From NCBI GenBank assembly GCA_000697335.1, contig JNEM01014567.1:1-18892 (forward strand): 18,892 nucleotides of DNA. The letters run 5' to 3'. Of the stretch, positions 1 through 10,900 are shown piece after piece. The DNA is from Conidiobolus incongruus B7586 (Eukaryota > Entomophthoromycota > Entomophthoromycetes > Entomophthorales > Conidiobolaceae). Positions within the stretch are counted from its first letter, which is position 1, and the number at the start of each line of letters is the position of its first letter. Below the pieces are notes generated by a model. That model worked only from the letters and a program-made list of their open reading frames with translations. It had not been told where the DNA came from and ran no database searches. A program made the position numbers and the translations under genes.

Positions 1-1000
1 TTTAATTAACAAAATTATTTTATATCCATTAAATTTTTTGTTTATTATATATATATATTTGTCTATTTAAAATTAATAATATTTTTGAAAAATTAGAAAT
101 TAAAAAATTTCCCATTTATTTAAATTCAAGGAAATTTTTTTAATTAATTTATATTTAAAAATAAAATAAAAAATCATATATTATTATTATATATTATAAT
201 AATTAATATTTGTTTATTAATAAAATATTTATTTATTAAAATCTATAAAAAGGATTATTTTAGCCTAATATAATATTTTGTTTTATTTTTAAATAAATAA
301 TTAAATAAAAGAATTTAAGTATCATCAATTATAATAATTTATAATAAAAATTCCCAGCTTTTGTTAATAATTTAATAAGTTTTATTTAACTATAACTATT
401 TCAGATTTTATAAGTATTAGTTAAATTATAAGGTATTTTATATTTTTATTAACTAATTTAAATTTAAGCTTTAAAATATATTATATAATAATATAATTAA
501 TTTTAAATCAAAATAATAAGGTCTTTTTGAATATTTTTTCATATTAATCAATAAAAGAATAATATTAGAAATTAATTTTTTAAATACAAGTAAAATTTAA
601 ATAATATCCTTTTAAGCTTTAAAATAGCAAATTGAATAATAAATTGTAATTTTGAATAAAAAAATATCTTAACAAACTATTCACAAATCATAAATGATTT
701 TAAAGGGTTTATAGTTGAGTTTTAGTGTTATTAAAATAAAATATTTTGATGATCACTATCTAATTTAAATATAATTAAATTTAACCTTAAAATTTTAATT
801 AAAAATATGTTAATGAAAAAAATGAAATATATATATATATTAAAAATATTAATTCTCCTGTATATTCGATATATAATTAATTTTTCAAAACTAAAAAAAT
901 GTTTGAAAAACAGAAATTAGAAACTTTGCTATTTCTTTCTTACTGCAGTAATATATAAATTGAGATCAAATTTAACTTTAAATAGTCAAAGCTTCTTATG
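1..1000. other. AT-rich non-coding DNA
   Basis: No open frame with coding character was seen on either strand. The sequence is dominated by A/T runs and short TA repeats (for example near 46-58 and 827-840). I see no RNA gene or clear regulatory site. Confidence 0.6.
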
Positions 1001-1460
1001 GATCAACTAAATTTTGATGAAAAAATGTATTTTTTGATAGTGAAATGGTTCCAAATACTGAATAGATACCGGGTATCTTAAATATTGAATGCTATGATCG
1101 ATGTTGACATCAATCATTAAAGAAATTGCTGTAAGCTTGAGAGATTTCAGCATCGATAAGTGATCCGGAATCAATTCTAACGTAGAATAATTCACATTAA
1201 TCCAATAGATGCAAAAGATATTAAGATTTGAAAAAAATTAAGTATTTAATAAAAAATTTTTGTAAATTGGTTAATAATAGGTAATGGATATCTTTAAAAT
1301 GATAGTGTTGAAAATTTTGTCGAATGAGGCACATATGATCTGAAACTCCATATCGGAAGTGTTTTTATCACAAACTTTGACTATTGAATTTAATATTTTT
1401 AAATGTTTAAAAATACCTTAACGATACGAACGCCGTGTGAAGAACAAAGCCAATAAACTA
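1000..1460 (-). pseudogene. Probable decayed leucine-rich-repeat gene fragment
   Basis: This island has more G+C than its surroundings: I count 17, 18 and 20 G+C in the three 60-base lines from 1021 to 1200. On the minus strand a frame is open from about 1235 to 1007 without a convincing ATG. It reads with leucine-rich-repeat rhythm, for example LELIPDHLSMLKSLKLTAI. Further upstream (1460-1240) shorter stretches in other frames also look coding, with a possible short intron (a GTATTTTT donor and an ATAG acceptor), but frames do not join cleanly. I infer a degraded F-box/LRR-type gene. No F-box is visible and the family cannot be named. It could instead be a divergent exon of an unrecognised gene, or chance in AT-rich DNA. 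Confidence 0.3.
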
Positions 1461-2524
1461 TAAATAAATAATGAATGTTAAATTATTCTTTTAAATGTCT
1501 TAAACTCAAAATTAAAAAAACAAGCTATTTCATATATATTCGAGGAAGGCTGAGTTTTTTTGTTAATACGGTTTTAAAATTTTAAAATTTTGGGATGAAA
1601 ACTACGAGCAACCCCTATATATTTATATCAACAGCAATTATTCAAAGTTAAGTTAACTAGGAATGAGATCTTGTTGATCTTTAAACAACTTAACTAAACC
1701 TATTATTTTATAATAGTTTATATTCAATTTCCAACTTTTAATAAAAGTTAAATATAATAATATTAATAATATTTTTATTGTGTAATATCTTTTGCAACGA
1801 TATATATATTGTTATATTGTTATTAAATAGTTTGGGAGTAAAATGTATATATTCAAAAAAAAACTAAAAATTTTCACCATATTAAACTATTATATCTAAT
1901 TAAATACATTATCCAATTGTTAATTTCAAAATTCAACAATTTCTTTTAAAATTGGTTATTATTGAAAATGGAATAATTTTTTAACTTCAATCACATATTA
2001 ATCTATACTATTATAGGAATGATTGCAATGATAATTTAAATAATAATTCTAAATTTGTTTTTTATCAAATAATTCCAGTGGATTTTATGTAAATATTGAA
2101 TAAATTATACGATATTCAAGATAAATGAAACAATCCTAATGATTGCTAATATATAAGTGAATGAACACTGATAATATACTGTTGGTGTTGAATTATTTTA
2201 AAATAAATGGTATTATAATCATTTGAAAAATGTTAGATTAAATTTTTATTGATAAAATATAATTATGAAATTTAATGTTAATTTGATATCCAATATAGCA
2301 AATATCATAATATTGATGAGATCATTGTATATATTGTAATTATAATAAATTTCTGATTTGATTATTTCTATAACTTTTGAACACAATATTATAATCATTA
2401 GAGATTGCATATCGAATAAAATGTCTAGTAAATAAAATTTACAAGTTGAATAATAAAAATATTGAAATATACATAAAAAATTCGAGTGTGATATTAAACA
2501 TTAAATAACTTGAAAGGAAATTTC
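1461..2524. other. AT-rich non-coding DNA
   Basis: No supported gene. Frames are closed by frequent TAA codons on both strands. The stretch ends just past the 3' end of the HMG-box gene. Confidence 0.6.
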
Positions 2525-2530
2525 TTTATT
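2525..2530 (-). terminator. Candidate polyadenylation signal of the HMG-box gene
   Basis: The minus strand reads AATAAA about 50 nt after the TAG stop at 2581. Position and sequence suit a poly(A) signal, but AATAAA is common by chance in DNA this AT-rich. Confidence 0.35.
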
Positions 2531-2580
2531 ATTGAGAAGTGAATTGAATTGAACAGGAAAAAGTGAATTATTCACTAAAA

Positions 2581-3336
2581 CTAATGTTGAGTTTGCTTAT
2601 CTTTATAATCTTCCACTTGTTTAAGATAATCCTCTAAGGAAGATTGATATTTGTCAGTGTATTCCTAGTAATTAACAAATTAGTATAATGATAGTAAAAA
2701 AAGGAGTTGATTATATTAGTATACCTGTTTTTCTGAATCAGGCAATTCTTTCCAAAGCTTTGAAAAGAATTGAGCCTGTTCAGTCGCATTCTGAGGAATA
2801 TTGTGAGGATTTTTATTTCTATATTCTCTACAGAATAAGAGGTAGGATGAGAGAGGACGCTTTGGGAGGTTTGGATCACGCTGAGCTTTATGTAGCCTCT
2901 TCAAGGCTTTCTCCTTCTTGCGTTGTTTAGTCTCTTGCTTTTTTTGGATAAAATCCTTTAAACCTTCAGGTCCCAATTTGGCTTTAAAAGCTTCCATGTC
3001 TTCGTTATACTTAGCGATTTCTTTTTGGAATTTAGAGACGTATGCCTGCTTCTTTTTTGGATCTAAAGTTTGCCACTTTTCACCTAAATCTTTCATAATT
3101 TCTTTCATGGTTGAGGCACCACCACCTTCAGAATCTTTCAAATTATCTTTGACGAAATTGGCAAATGAAGTAGCAGGTCTCTTGGGAGGCTCTAAAAATA
3201 TCTAAATTAATTTTATTATATTATCATTTATGAATTAATTACTTAAAGCATCGTTAATAATTGATAAATTGGAAAATGAGCGAGTTAAAACAGCAATCGA
3301 ATTAGTAGTTGTTCTAGTAGAAATTAATTTCAACAT
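2581..3336 (-). CDS. Mitochondrial two-HMG-box DNA-packaging protein (Abf2/TFAM-like)
   Basis: Three exons on the minus strand, 3336-3243, 3191-2725 and 2664-2581, join in frame (645 nt) to give 214 residues. The introns are 51 and 60 nt. The first restores a Lys codon across the junction, and the second has a GTATAC donor and a TACTAAT branch point. Residues 1-22 form a typical mitochondrial presequence: Ser/Thr-rich, Arg at 8 and 19, no acidic residue before 29, and an RSFS cleavage-like site. HMG box 1 covers about 33-103 (begins PPKRPATSFANFV), then a Lys/Arg/Gln linker, and HMG box 2 covers about 140-207 (begins LPKRPLSSYLLFCREYR). Length and order match yeast Abf2 and animal TFAM, which bend and compact mtDNA. 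I infer nucleoid packaging and possibly mtDNA transcription. The start is the first ATG and gives the presequence. A nuclear HMGB role is less likely because of the presequence and lack of an acidic tail. It is divergent from the methyltransferase gene. Confidence 0.9.
2665..2724 (-). other. Intron 2 of the HMG-box gene
   Basis: The intron is 60 nt, phase 0, with donor GTATAC and acceptor ACTAG, and contains TACTAAT upstream of the acceptor. It falls inside HMG box 2 and splicing restores helix 3 of the box. Confidence 0.85.
3192..3242 (-). other. Intron 1 of the HMG-box gene
   Basis: The intron is 51 nt, phase 1, with a GTAATT donor and a TTTTTAG acceptor. Removing it joins the presequence exon to the first HMG box through an AAG codon; read-through hits a stop at once. 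Confidence 0.85.
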
Positions 3337-4439
3337 ATTTTATAATTTTTATATTTTATTTTAAATTTTAATTATTAAAATAAAATGATTTTTTATGTTA
3401 TTGATTATTATCAATTAAAGTTTTAAAGTTCACTTTTTCAATGGAGTACTTTATATAATATCCTGAGAGATTCAATTGAATTGGATAAATTATGGGTTTT
3501 TAATTGATAAGTTTATTTAATTAAAATTTGATGACGTATGATGAATTTTAATGAAGTTCGAACAAATGGAATTGAAATTTTCAGTTATCAGAATTCCTAA
3601 TATGGTCTGATATATTCTTCTAAAATTGCTCATAAAAATTTTCAACAAACCACAGAATCTGTATTAAAAAACAATAATATATATTCTATTAATATCAATG
3701 ATTGGATTATGATTCATTTTCAAATATTTTGCAATTTTATTTTACTAAATTTTAATTTATATAATATTTTTTATCAATAAAAATATCATTTATACTTTGG
3801 TTATAAAACCATGTGTATTTATGAAATATAAATATTTTTTATGTCAAATAAGTAAACAACTGCATTAATTCTAATAATCACTATTGCTCAATATGTAAAA
3901 GGGATTACATTTATTACAATATTTATAGTAATCGTTGTTATAATATTATTAAAAGTATGTAAATAATTCAAAATAACTATACAATATCATATGCAATCGA
4001 TAAAAATATTGATTTTGAACACTAAAGTTACCTTATTATAAAAATAACCTAAATCGAATAGGCTAATACTATCAAATTATTGAATATACTCTAAAGGTTC
4101 AATATTAATTAAATTTTTATAAAACCGTTTATGATTATAATTGAAAAGTTTGCGATAATCTAAAATACTAAACATGTCACTAAAACAATCGATTGATCAA
4201 CGTATATGTTATCAAATATCAGTGTGAAATATGAATTTAATTTAATCATCTGATATCCTCATATAAAAACATTTGATCTTATAATAATAGTATAAGATAA
4301 TTATAATTTGATTTATTATTTTAAACCAAATTCAACAAGTGAATTATAGTGAATTTTATTAATTATCATCGAATAATTTGCCATATTTCTAAAATAAATA
4401 GATTAACAAATATACTTTGATCTAATTATAAATCATTAC
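3337..4439. other. AT-rich upstream region of the HMG-box gene
   Basis: This is the presumed promoter side of the minus-strand HMG gene. I see no sure core promoter. A TGACGTAT sequence at 3532-3539 resembles half of a CRE site but may be chance. A short coding-like stretch occurs on the minus strand near 3570-3660, too interrupted to call. Confidence 0.4.
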
Positions 4440-4489
4440 ATTTCTCTCTTCGTCATACAAGCCATTTCATGCCCGATGAAAATATTACA

Positions 4490-4690
4490 TTATTTTCCCA
4501 GGTTCTGTAGGCAATTATCATTAGATTTTTTCTTCAATTCCTGACAGAACAGTTTAAACGACATCTGAGGACTTAATTTGCTAGATCCTAATTCGCTCTG
4601 ACTGAATCCTCAAATATGAATAATTTGTACCATTCTCAGATATCTCTTAAAATTGAGTTTTAATTGGTTTTTTAATGGTTTTGAGGCCTG
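4490..4690 (-). pseudogene. Unrecognised coding-like fragment
   Basis: The minus strand has a reading frame from about 4690 to the TAA at 4490 with one internal in-frame stop. Its composition (Lys, Ser, Gln, Leu, with Cys and Glu) is unlike translated AT-rich background. It includes stretches such as FKRYLRMVQII and KLFCQELKKKSNDNCLQNLG. The local G+C is visibly higher than in the flanks. I do not recognise the family; it may be a decayed host gene or transposon fragment. Chance is possible because the fragment is only about 65 codons. Confidence 0.25.
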
Positions 4691-6439
4691 AATCTGCTAT
4701 CAAGTGTGTTAATTAAAGAATTATGAATCATAAATCATAAATTATAGTTTGTTATCAGATAGCTGAAGTATATAAGACATATTAGAAAATGATTACTTAT
4801 TCAGATGTTGATGTAACTTAATATTATTAGTCCACTAGTCAAATAATATAATTGATCTTTTTAAATTATTGAATAATGAATGAAGCAGACGCTTAAGGAT
4901 TTTATACAATATTATATAAATAATTTCATTAATTTATCATTTCAAATATTTATTCACATTAAAGATTCTGTTTAAAATGATTATTATGCTTTTGAATTGA
5001 ACTTTAGTATATTTCATAGTCAGGTAAGAGTTAGGAATTTATCACTTATTATTATATCAAAATATTGACTATATTGAATAATGAGTTATCGAGTTTATGT
5101 ATATTTTTAAATGTCACTCAAGTTATATATTTGTCATTGTGTGAAAATATTAATAGTAAATAATTTTATTCAATGATTATTAATAAAATAGTTTTTATTG
5201 ACATTTTAATAGGATACTAAACGAAAATATCATATTTTTATAATTTAGATTCATTTTATAATTAAAAGTTTAAAATAATCATATTTTAAATAATATCCTT
5301 GAGGATTTTTGAACAATAAGTCATATTATCAATTTTATAATTTTGTTTCAAAACAGAAGGGTTGTATTATAGAATTTGTTCAATACTGTTTATATAAATT
5401 TTCATAATATATTATATTGAATTAATTTAGAATTATTCGATTGTCCCTTCAAATCATTGGATAGAAATCAATAATATAATAATATACCTTAACTTATAAT
5501 ACGTTTTATTTACTTTATGACGAATAAAGGTTAAAAATACTACAAGAAAAATAAAATCAGTTTTGTTATTGTATTGAATTTATTAAATTTTTGAATTTAA
5601 GTATTTAGAATATTTATGAATATTAAATAATGAATTTTGGAGAATAATATATCCAATATATAGTTCTTTGTCAATGAATAAAACTTGATAGAATCGCAGT
5701 AATACTATATCTGTATCATTCAAAATCACTAAACATCAAGTTATAAATATACTTATATAAACAAAATAACTTATTTTTATAAACAAGGATTTGAAAATCA
5801 TTAGAATATAACTTATAGAGTTTCTAAAACTGTTAATACAAAATCACTGGCAAATCTACAATTTCATATAGTGAAATATTTCTAGTATTTTGAAATATAT
5901 TGTCAATTTGATAGTATCAAGCAATATTTTAATTTTGTTTTATTGATTCTCACTTTTATCAAAACCAATGAACATTATAAAATGTAACAGCCACATGGTT
6001 TTAATCCCAAATGATTATTATAATTTTTCAGTTTTTTATCTTGATTATATAACTTACCATTTTCCTGATATAACAATTATTGTCTTGATACATGATAATT
6101 TAATAATGATCATTGAATCAATTCACATCTATAAAATTAATATTCATCAATTATTATCTATTATTTTTTATTCAGATTCATAACTAGTTTGATAGGTATA
6201 TCATGTTCAAATAATTTGACCACCCACGAAATCGATTTTTTATTTTATTCAATATAAAAAATATCTATATTGTAAATTATTATTAACTATTATTAATCCA
6301 ATAACAAAATAGCTAATGAAAAGCAATTATATTAGTATTCAATAAGTAACCAAAATTTTAAATAAAATGATTAAAAGCTTATTCATGGATATATTAGTCC
6401 TCATTTATTTCTAAAAAAGTGTTAAATTTTTGGAATATA
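4691..6439. other. AT-rich non-coding DNA
   Basis: Nothing supported on either strand. The open stretch at 5968-6183 (71 codons) is rich in Ile, Tyr, Asn and His, as expected from translated AT-rich DNA, and is not called. Confidence 0.55.
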
Positions 6440-6835
6440 TTTTATCCCATTGATCATACAGTTAAATTGACACTAAGACCATATAATTAATCCATTTGAA
6501 ACAATTCAACTTTTTTGATATCATATGAAACCAATCCTTACCTGTCCAAAACCGCACCAAACTTAAATGCATAAAATATCAATATTAAAGATTTTTGAGC
6601 TTGAAAAAAGAAACTGAAAGCCACTAGCCAATAGGAATTGCTAAAATTCAATATAAAAAATCAGTATGAATAAAATTCCAAAACATTCCTAATACTCATT
6701 TCCCTAATATAGTAAGTATTTAATATAAAAGTATTTTTTCAATGATTTTATTTTTCTCAATATAGAAAACCAATTGCCCTCAAAATCATAACATGTTACA
6801 GAAAAAATCTTTGGCAGTGATAAAATCACATAATT
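6440..6835 (-). other. Weak coding-like island, interrupted
   Basis: On the minus strand several short frames between 6835 and 6440 have mixed residue use rather than the Ile/Tyr/Asn of background (for example EGNWFSILRKIKSLKKYF and QFLLASGFQFLF). They change frame and contain stops. I cannot name a family and give it only as a possible old gene remnant. Confidence 0.15.
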
Positions 6836-7580
6836 GAATTATAATATTATTATTATTATTATATAATGTTGAATTCAATTTGAGATTAGCAGTCAATGGT
6901 TTATAGTAGAAAATATATAAAAATGTGTATTAAACTTGAAATTAAATTTAAATTAAGAAATTATATTATACAATTAATAGGAGAGGTTTTAAACAGATAT
7001 AGATATATTGACGATGACATAATTGGGATATAAATTTGAATAATAAATTTTAATATTTATATTAAACATATTAATTTATATTACTTTTATAGATATTGAT
7101 TAATTATCATGATTTAATTTAATATTAATAAATGATTGGCTTGAATTTAAATTAATATTAATCATTTGAAAATAATTTTCATACAGTTATTATTCCAAAT
7201 TCTTAAATTTGATTCGATTATAAAATAATATAATTTTTTTTGGAATAATTCAATGGAGTTGATACATAAGATATTATATAATAAAGTTATGCATTTTAAT
7301 CGGAAGCGCATATAAGGTATATCCTAGTATTTTTGATCCTTAATTACAAAATAGAACTTATTAATTCACTTTGGTTTCAATTGAGTGAAAGTTAGAATAA
7401 TATAATATCTAGTTGATTCTATTTTTGTTATCTAAATCACTTTTTGATTCAATTTTTAACTCTCTTCGTATCTAAAAAATTCATTTAATAAATACTGTGT
7501 ACTACTTATCTTCTATATTTTTATTAACTTGGCCTGTTTAGCACTTGCTTAAACCTATTTAGCTGAACTTGGTCAACAAA
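6836..7580. other. AT-rich region upstream of the reader-methyltransferase gene
   Basis: This is the presumed promoter and 5' UTR. It contains a short TTA repeat near 6846-6865 and pyrimidine-rich DNA just before the start codon. No TATA box or operator can be told from the AT background. A TAG in frame at 7560-7562 closes the coding frame upstream of the chosen ATG. Confidence 0.45.
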
Positions 7581-7949
7581 ATGGTCATTTACTCGGCTCC
7601 TATCCCCGACTATAATAGAAGGAGGTCGTATTATCATAACAACTATTATTATAGCCCATACCTAAGTTACCAAAGCTATTCACGATCACAGACTTATCCT
7701 CAACCTAATGATTCTCATTCTCAAAATAATTACTATCAACAATACCAGCAATACTATCAAACTTTAAATTACTATCAGCCATATTATTATCCCATAAGTA
7801 AATATTCAAATACTTCAAAAATACCATTAAAATATTGTGACTTGAATACTGATCAAATTTGTTTGATAGATTACAACGGGTATCCTGGACACTATCATCA
7901 GTCTTCGGCATACCAGTCAACACAATACTCCACGTCAGAGGCTGTGAAT
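7581..7949 (+). other. Exon 1: Tyr-rich prion-like N-terminal tail
   Basis: Of the 123 residues encoded, I count 28 Tyr, with Gln, Ser and Asn filling most of the rest (for example QNNYYQQYQQYYQTLNYY). There is no predicted fold. This resembles the Tyr/Gln/Ser low-complexity tails of FUS/EWS-type proteins, which condense or recruit partners; that role here is inference. The exon ends AAT followed by GTAAGG, phase 0. Confidence 0.8.
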
Positions 7950-10900
7950 GTAAGGTTTAATTTAGTAATATTTAGCATTAATTATAACTAAAATTAATTA
8001 CAGTCAACCAATGGAACCCTGAACAATTCCATCCAAACCCCCCACACCCCCCAATCCACCAATCAGAGCCAAGCAACTATTTCACCCCCCAAGGATTCAC
8101 CTCCCAAAGATTCACCTCCCAATCTCTTACGAAAAGACTCACTGAGTAATCATTTACCGATTAAGAAGCTGAATGGATGGTCAGGTAAACTGTTTCAGCC
8201 TAAAAAGCTCGACAAATTTAAGTTTCATCTTGGACAAAATGTATTCCAGTCACCTAGCCCCAATTCTCCCACTCACATTATACAGTCCAATTCAACCGAG
8301 GTTGTTCCAAATCAATTGTCTGAAACTCAAACTAATGATTTTGATCAAACAGCGATTGCTGAACCTACCGCAGAAACCCAATCTCAAAATGAAAAGCTCG
8401 AAACACCAGAAGAGATTAATCAAACTGAGCCAACAAACACTGAGAATCTTAATCAAGGCGTTGACAGTGAAAAAATCGAAGTTGTTGATCAACCTAATGA
8501 AACTCTCCCCGAAGCGAACCCATCCGAAATTGTTGAAGATCCGCAAAGCTCCGAGGGCGAAGAAGTGCATGAAGTCATCCAGTATGTCAAAGACTTCTCT
8601 CAGCAGTCCCTAATACTCAATCAATATTTAACTCGTCACCAACTCAAGGAGATTTCCAAAATCAATGCAGACATCGATAATTCGAAATCTGGCGAATCTG
8701 ACGATCACAGTGTCAATTCGGACTTAGGTCAATCGAAATTACGTTTTGGACCCTTGTCTAAGCTGAAGCAATCGTTTATGCCAGGAAGGATGGTTTGGGT
8801 TACTTGGGGCAAAGTGGATGCATATCCTGCAAAAGTATTGAAAACTAAGGGTACGAGAGTATTGATCAGATACGAAGGATGGGGCGAACACCACGACGAA
8901 TGGATTGAGATGAATTCTAGTCGTATATTGCTTCAAAAACCATGCCATGTAGAGATGAAAAGCGCTGATTTGGATCAATCTGATGCACCTCCAAAAATTA
9001 ATGACCAGATTATGGTAAAAGATCGCACAGGAATTTGGTGTGAAGCAGTCATTTCGTCTATCAAGCAGGACAAGGTAATGATCAATTATCCCTCCCAGCC
9101 ACACATTCGAGGCGAATGGATTCCTCTCAATTCTGACAGAATACGCTCCATGCATGAGTTTGAGAATATCGATCAGTTAAAAGCTACAGAACCTCCTCCC
9201 ATCCCAATTAAACCGATTAAAACTAAAGCCACGAAAAAGAAGATCATCAAACCCAATCAATTGAAGAAGGTTGAGAAGGCTTTGGAGCATTTGGAGTACA
9301 TTACTGACTTACCTGTGGATATTGAAAATGACAATGCACAAGAACCAATCGAAAGCAAATATTGGCATATTTATTGCAACATTTGCCATATCGTCCTCAA
9401 ACAATATCGTTATTATTGTACACATTGTGAAACTCCCTCCAAAGACTCGAGCTTTGATCTTTGTATCTGGTGTTATCAAAATTCATTCCCTAGAGATCAT
9501 CCCCATCCAGCTCAATCTTTCGCTGTGGACTGTCTAATTACTGAGGAAAACATCGATTCTTTTACTCCTAGCAAGGTAAAAGATTCTCTAGTTTTGGCTC
9601 CATTTGTAAAGGATACCTTCTACAATGGTCCTAGTTTAGACGCTAGTTTGTGTAATCCAATTTGCGCACTATGTCACGATATGAATTGTAATGATATCAC
9701 AGGACCCTTCATCAATGAAAAACCATTCTTGTTTACATCTTTGTCAACTCGAGTGAATGGAGTGAAAGCTGCTCACAAGAAGAATATCTTCTGGATGCAT
9801 CAGAATTGCGCTATGGTATCTCCACAGGTCATTGTCTTCCATCTCAAGGATCCAGAAAAAGAAGTTTGGTACAATCTGGACAAGACGGTGTATCGTGCCA
9901 GCAAGATGAAATGCAGCAAATGTCGGATGATGGGAGCAACTGTTGGATGTTTCAATCCCAAATGCCCCAGAATCTACCACTTGACATGCTGCGGCAAAAA
10001 TCCCAAACTTTTCCTCCAAGGTGCTATCTTCTACTGTCCCAAGCACGAAGAGATCACCAATAAAACTCAACATTACGAGGAGCACTACCACTGCGACAAC
10101 TGTAAGAAGAGCTTACCGTGCCCCAACCCCAGAGGACCTTTCCCTGACCTTTCACCCGACGAGTGGTACACCTGTCAAGCTTGCGTAGAAGAGAATTTCT
10201 TTTCGGGCTTTGACCTCTGTACCGAATGCTTTGTGCATAATTTTAAATCTATCAAGCATCATCACAGATCAAGTAGATTCATTAGAACCACCAAAAACCA
10301 ATTAGAAGTTTTGTTGGATGAACTGGCCAATAACAAGATAGCGAGTTTGAAGCATAAAAAGAATAAAACCAAATTGGAATCCAATGCGAAAACCAGAAAG
10401 AGTGAGGAATCCAATGACCCAAAGAAAGAGGAGCAAACACCACCTAAGAAGCGCAAAATCGTCAAAAAGATTATTCAATACCAGCCCAATGTCCACTGCT
10501 CGTACTGCTGGTCCACCACCTCGACCATCTGGCGTCGTGGGTACATGGGCGTTCTGCTATGTTCCACCTGCTTCATGAATACATCCACCGAAAACAATCC
10601 TACCGCCGCCAATCCCAACGCTGAGGAAGACCCTGAAGAGATTATCATTGACGTAGTGAACGACTCGCCATCCCCCCAAGAGAAATTCGGGTACCACGGA
10701 GATTACGAAGACTACATCCACCAACCTTATCATACCCGCAACCTACCGCAGTTGAGTGCCCTTGCAGCGGACATACCCCAACTGAACCACAATGCTTTGG
10801 TAAACCGAGCGATCCATCTGGAAACTTATGGTCCCACCATCTACCAAGCGTTCTCTTTGGATTTTAGGTCGACTTATTACGATATTCCTGGATCAGCTCC

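Noticed and set aside
2688-3205. Plus-strand open frames opposite the HMG-box gene
   Set aside because: They are antisense shadows of the HMG exon; the minus strand gives two complete HMG boxes with proper introns.
3532-3539. TGACGTAT as a CRE-like regulatory site
   Set aside because: A single half-palindrome with no second copy near either gene; too weak to call.
3557-3572. GTTCGAA resembling a tRNA T-loop
   Set aside because: No acceptor stem, D-arm or anticodon arm can be drawn around it.
5968-6183. 71-codon plus-strand open frame
   Set aside because: Its composition is that of translated AT-rich DNA, and frames of this length are expected by chance here.
6520-6560. Minus-strand FGAVLDR followed by GTAAGG, considered as an exon end or a reverse-transcriptase-like motif
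   Set aside because: Too short; neighbouring text fits neither family and the surrounding frames are broken.
8184-8198. GTAAAC...TTTCAG resembling a tiny intron
   Set aside because: Far shorter than the 44-60 nt introns here, and the sequence reads through in frame.
8173-10578. Other-frame and antisense open stretches across exon 2
   Set aside because: All overlap the long main frame that carries recognisable domains, and none shows a domain of its own.
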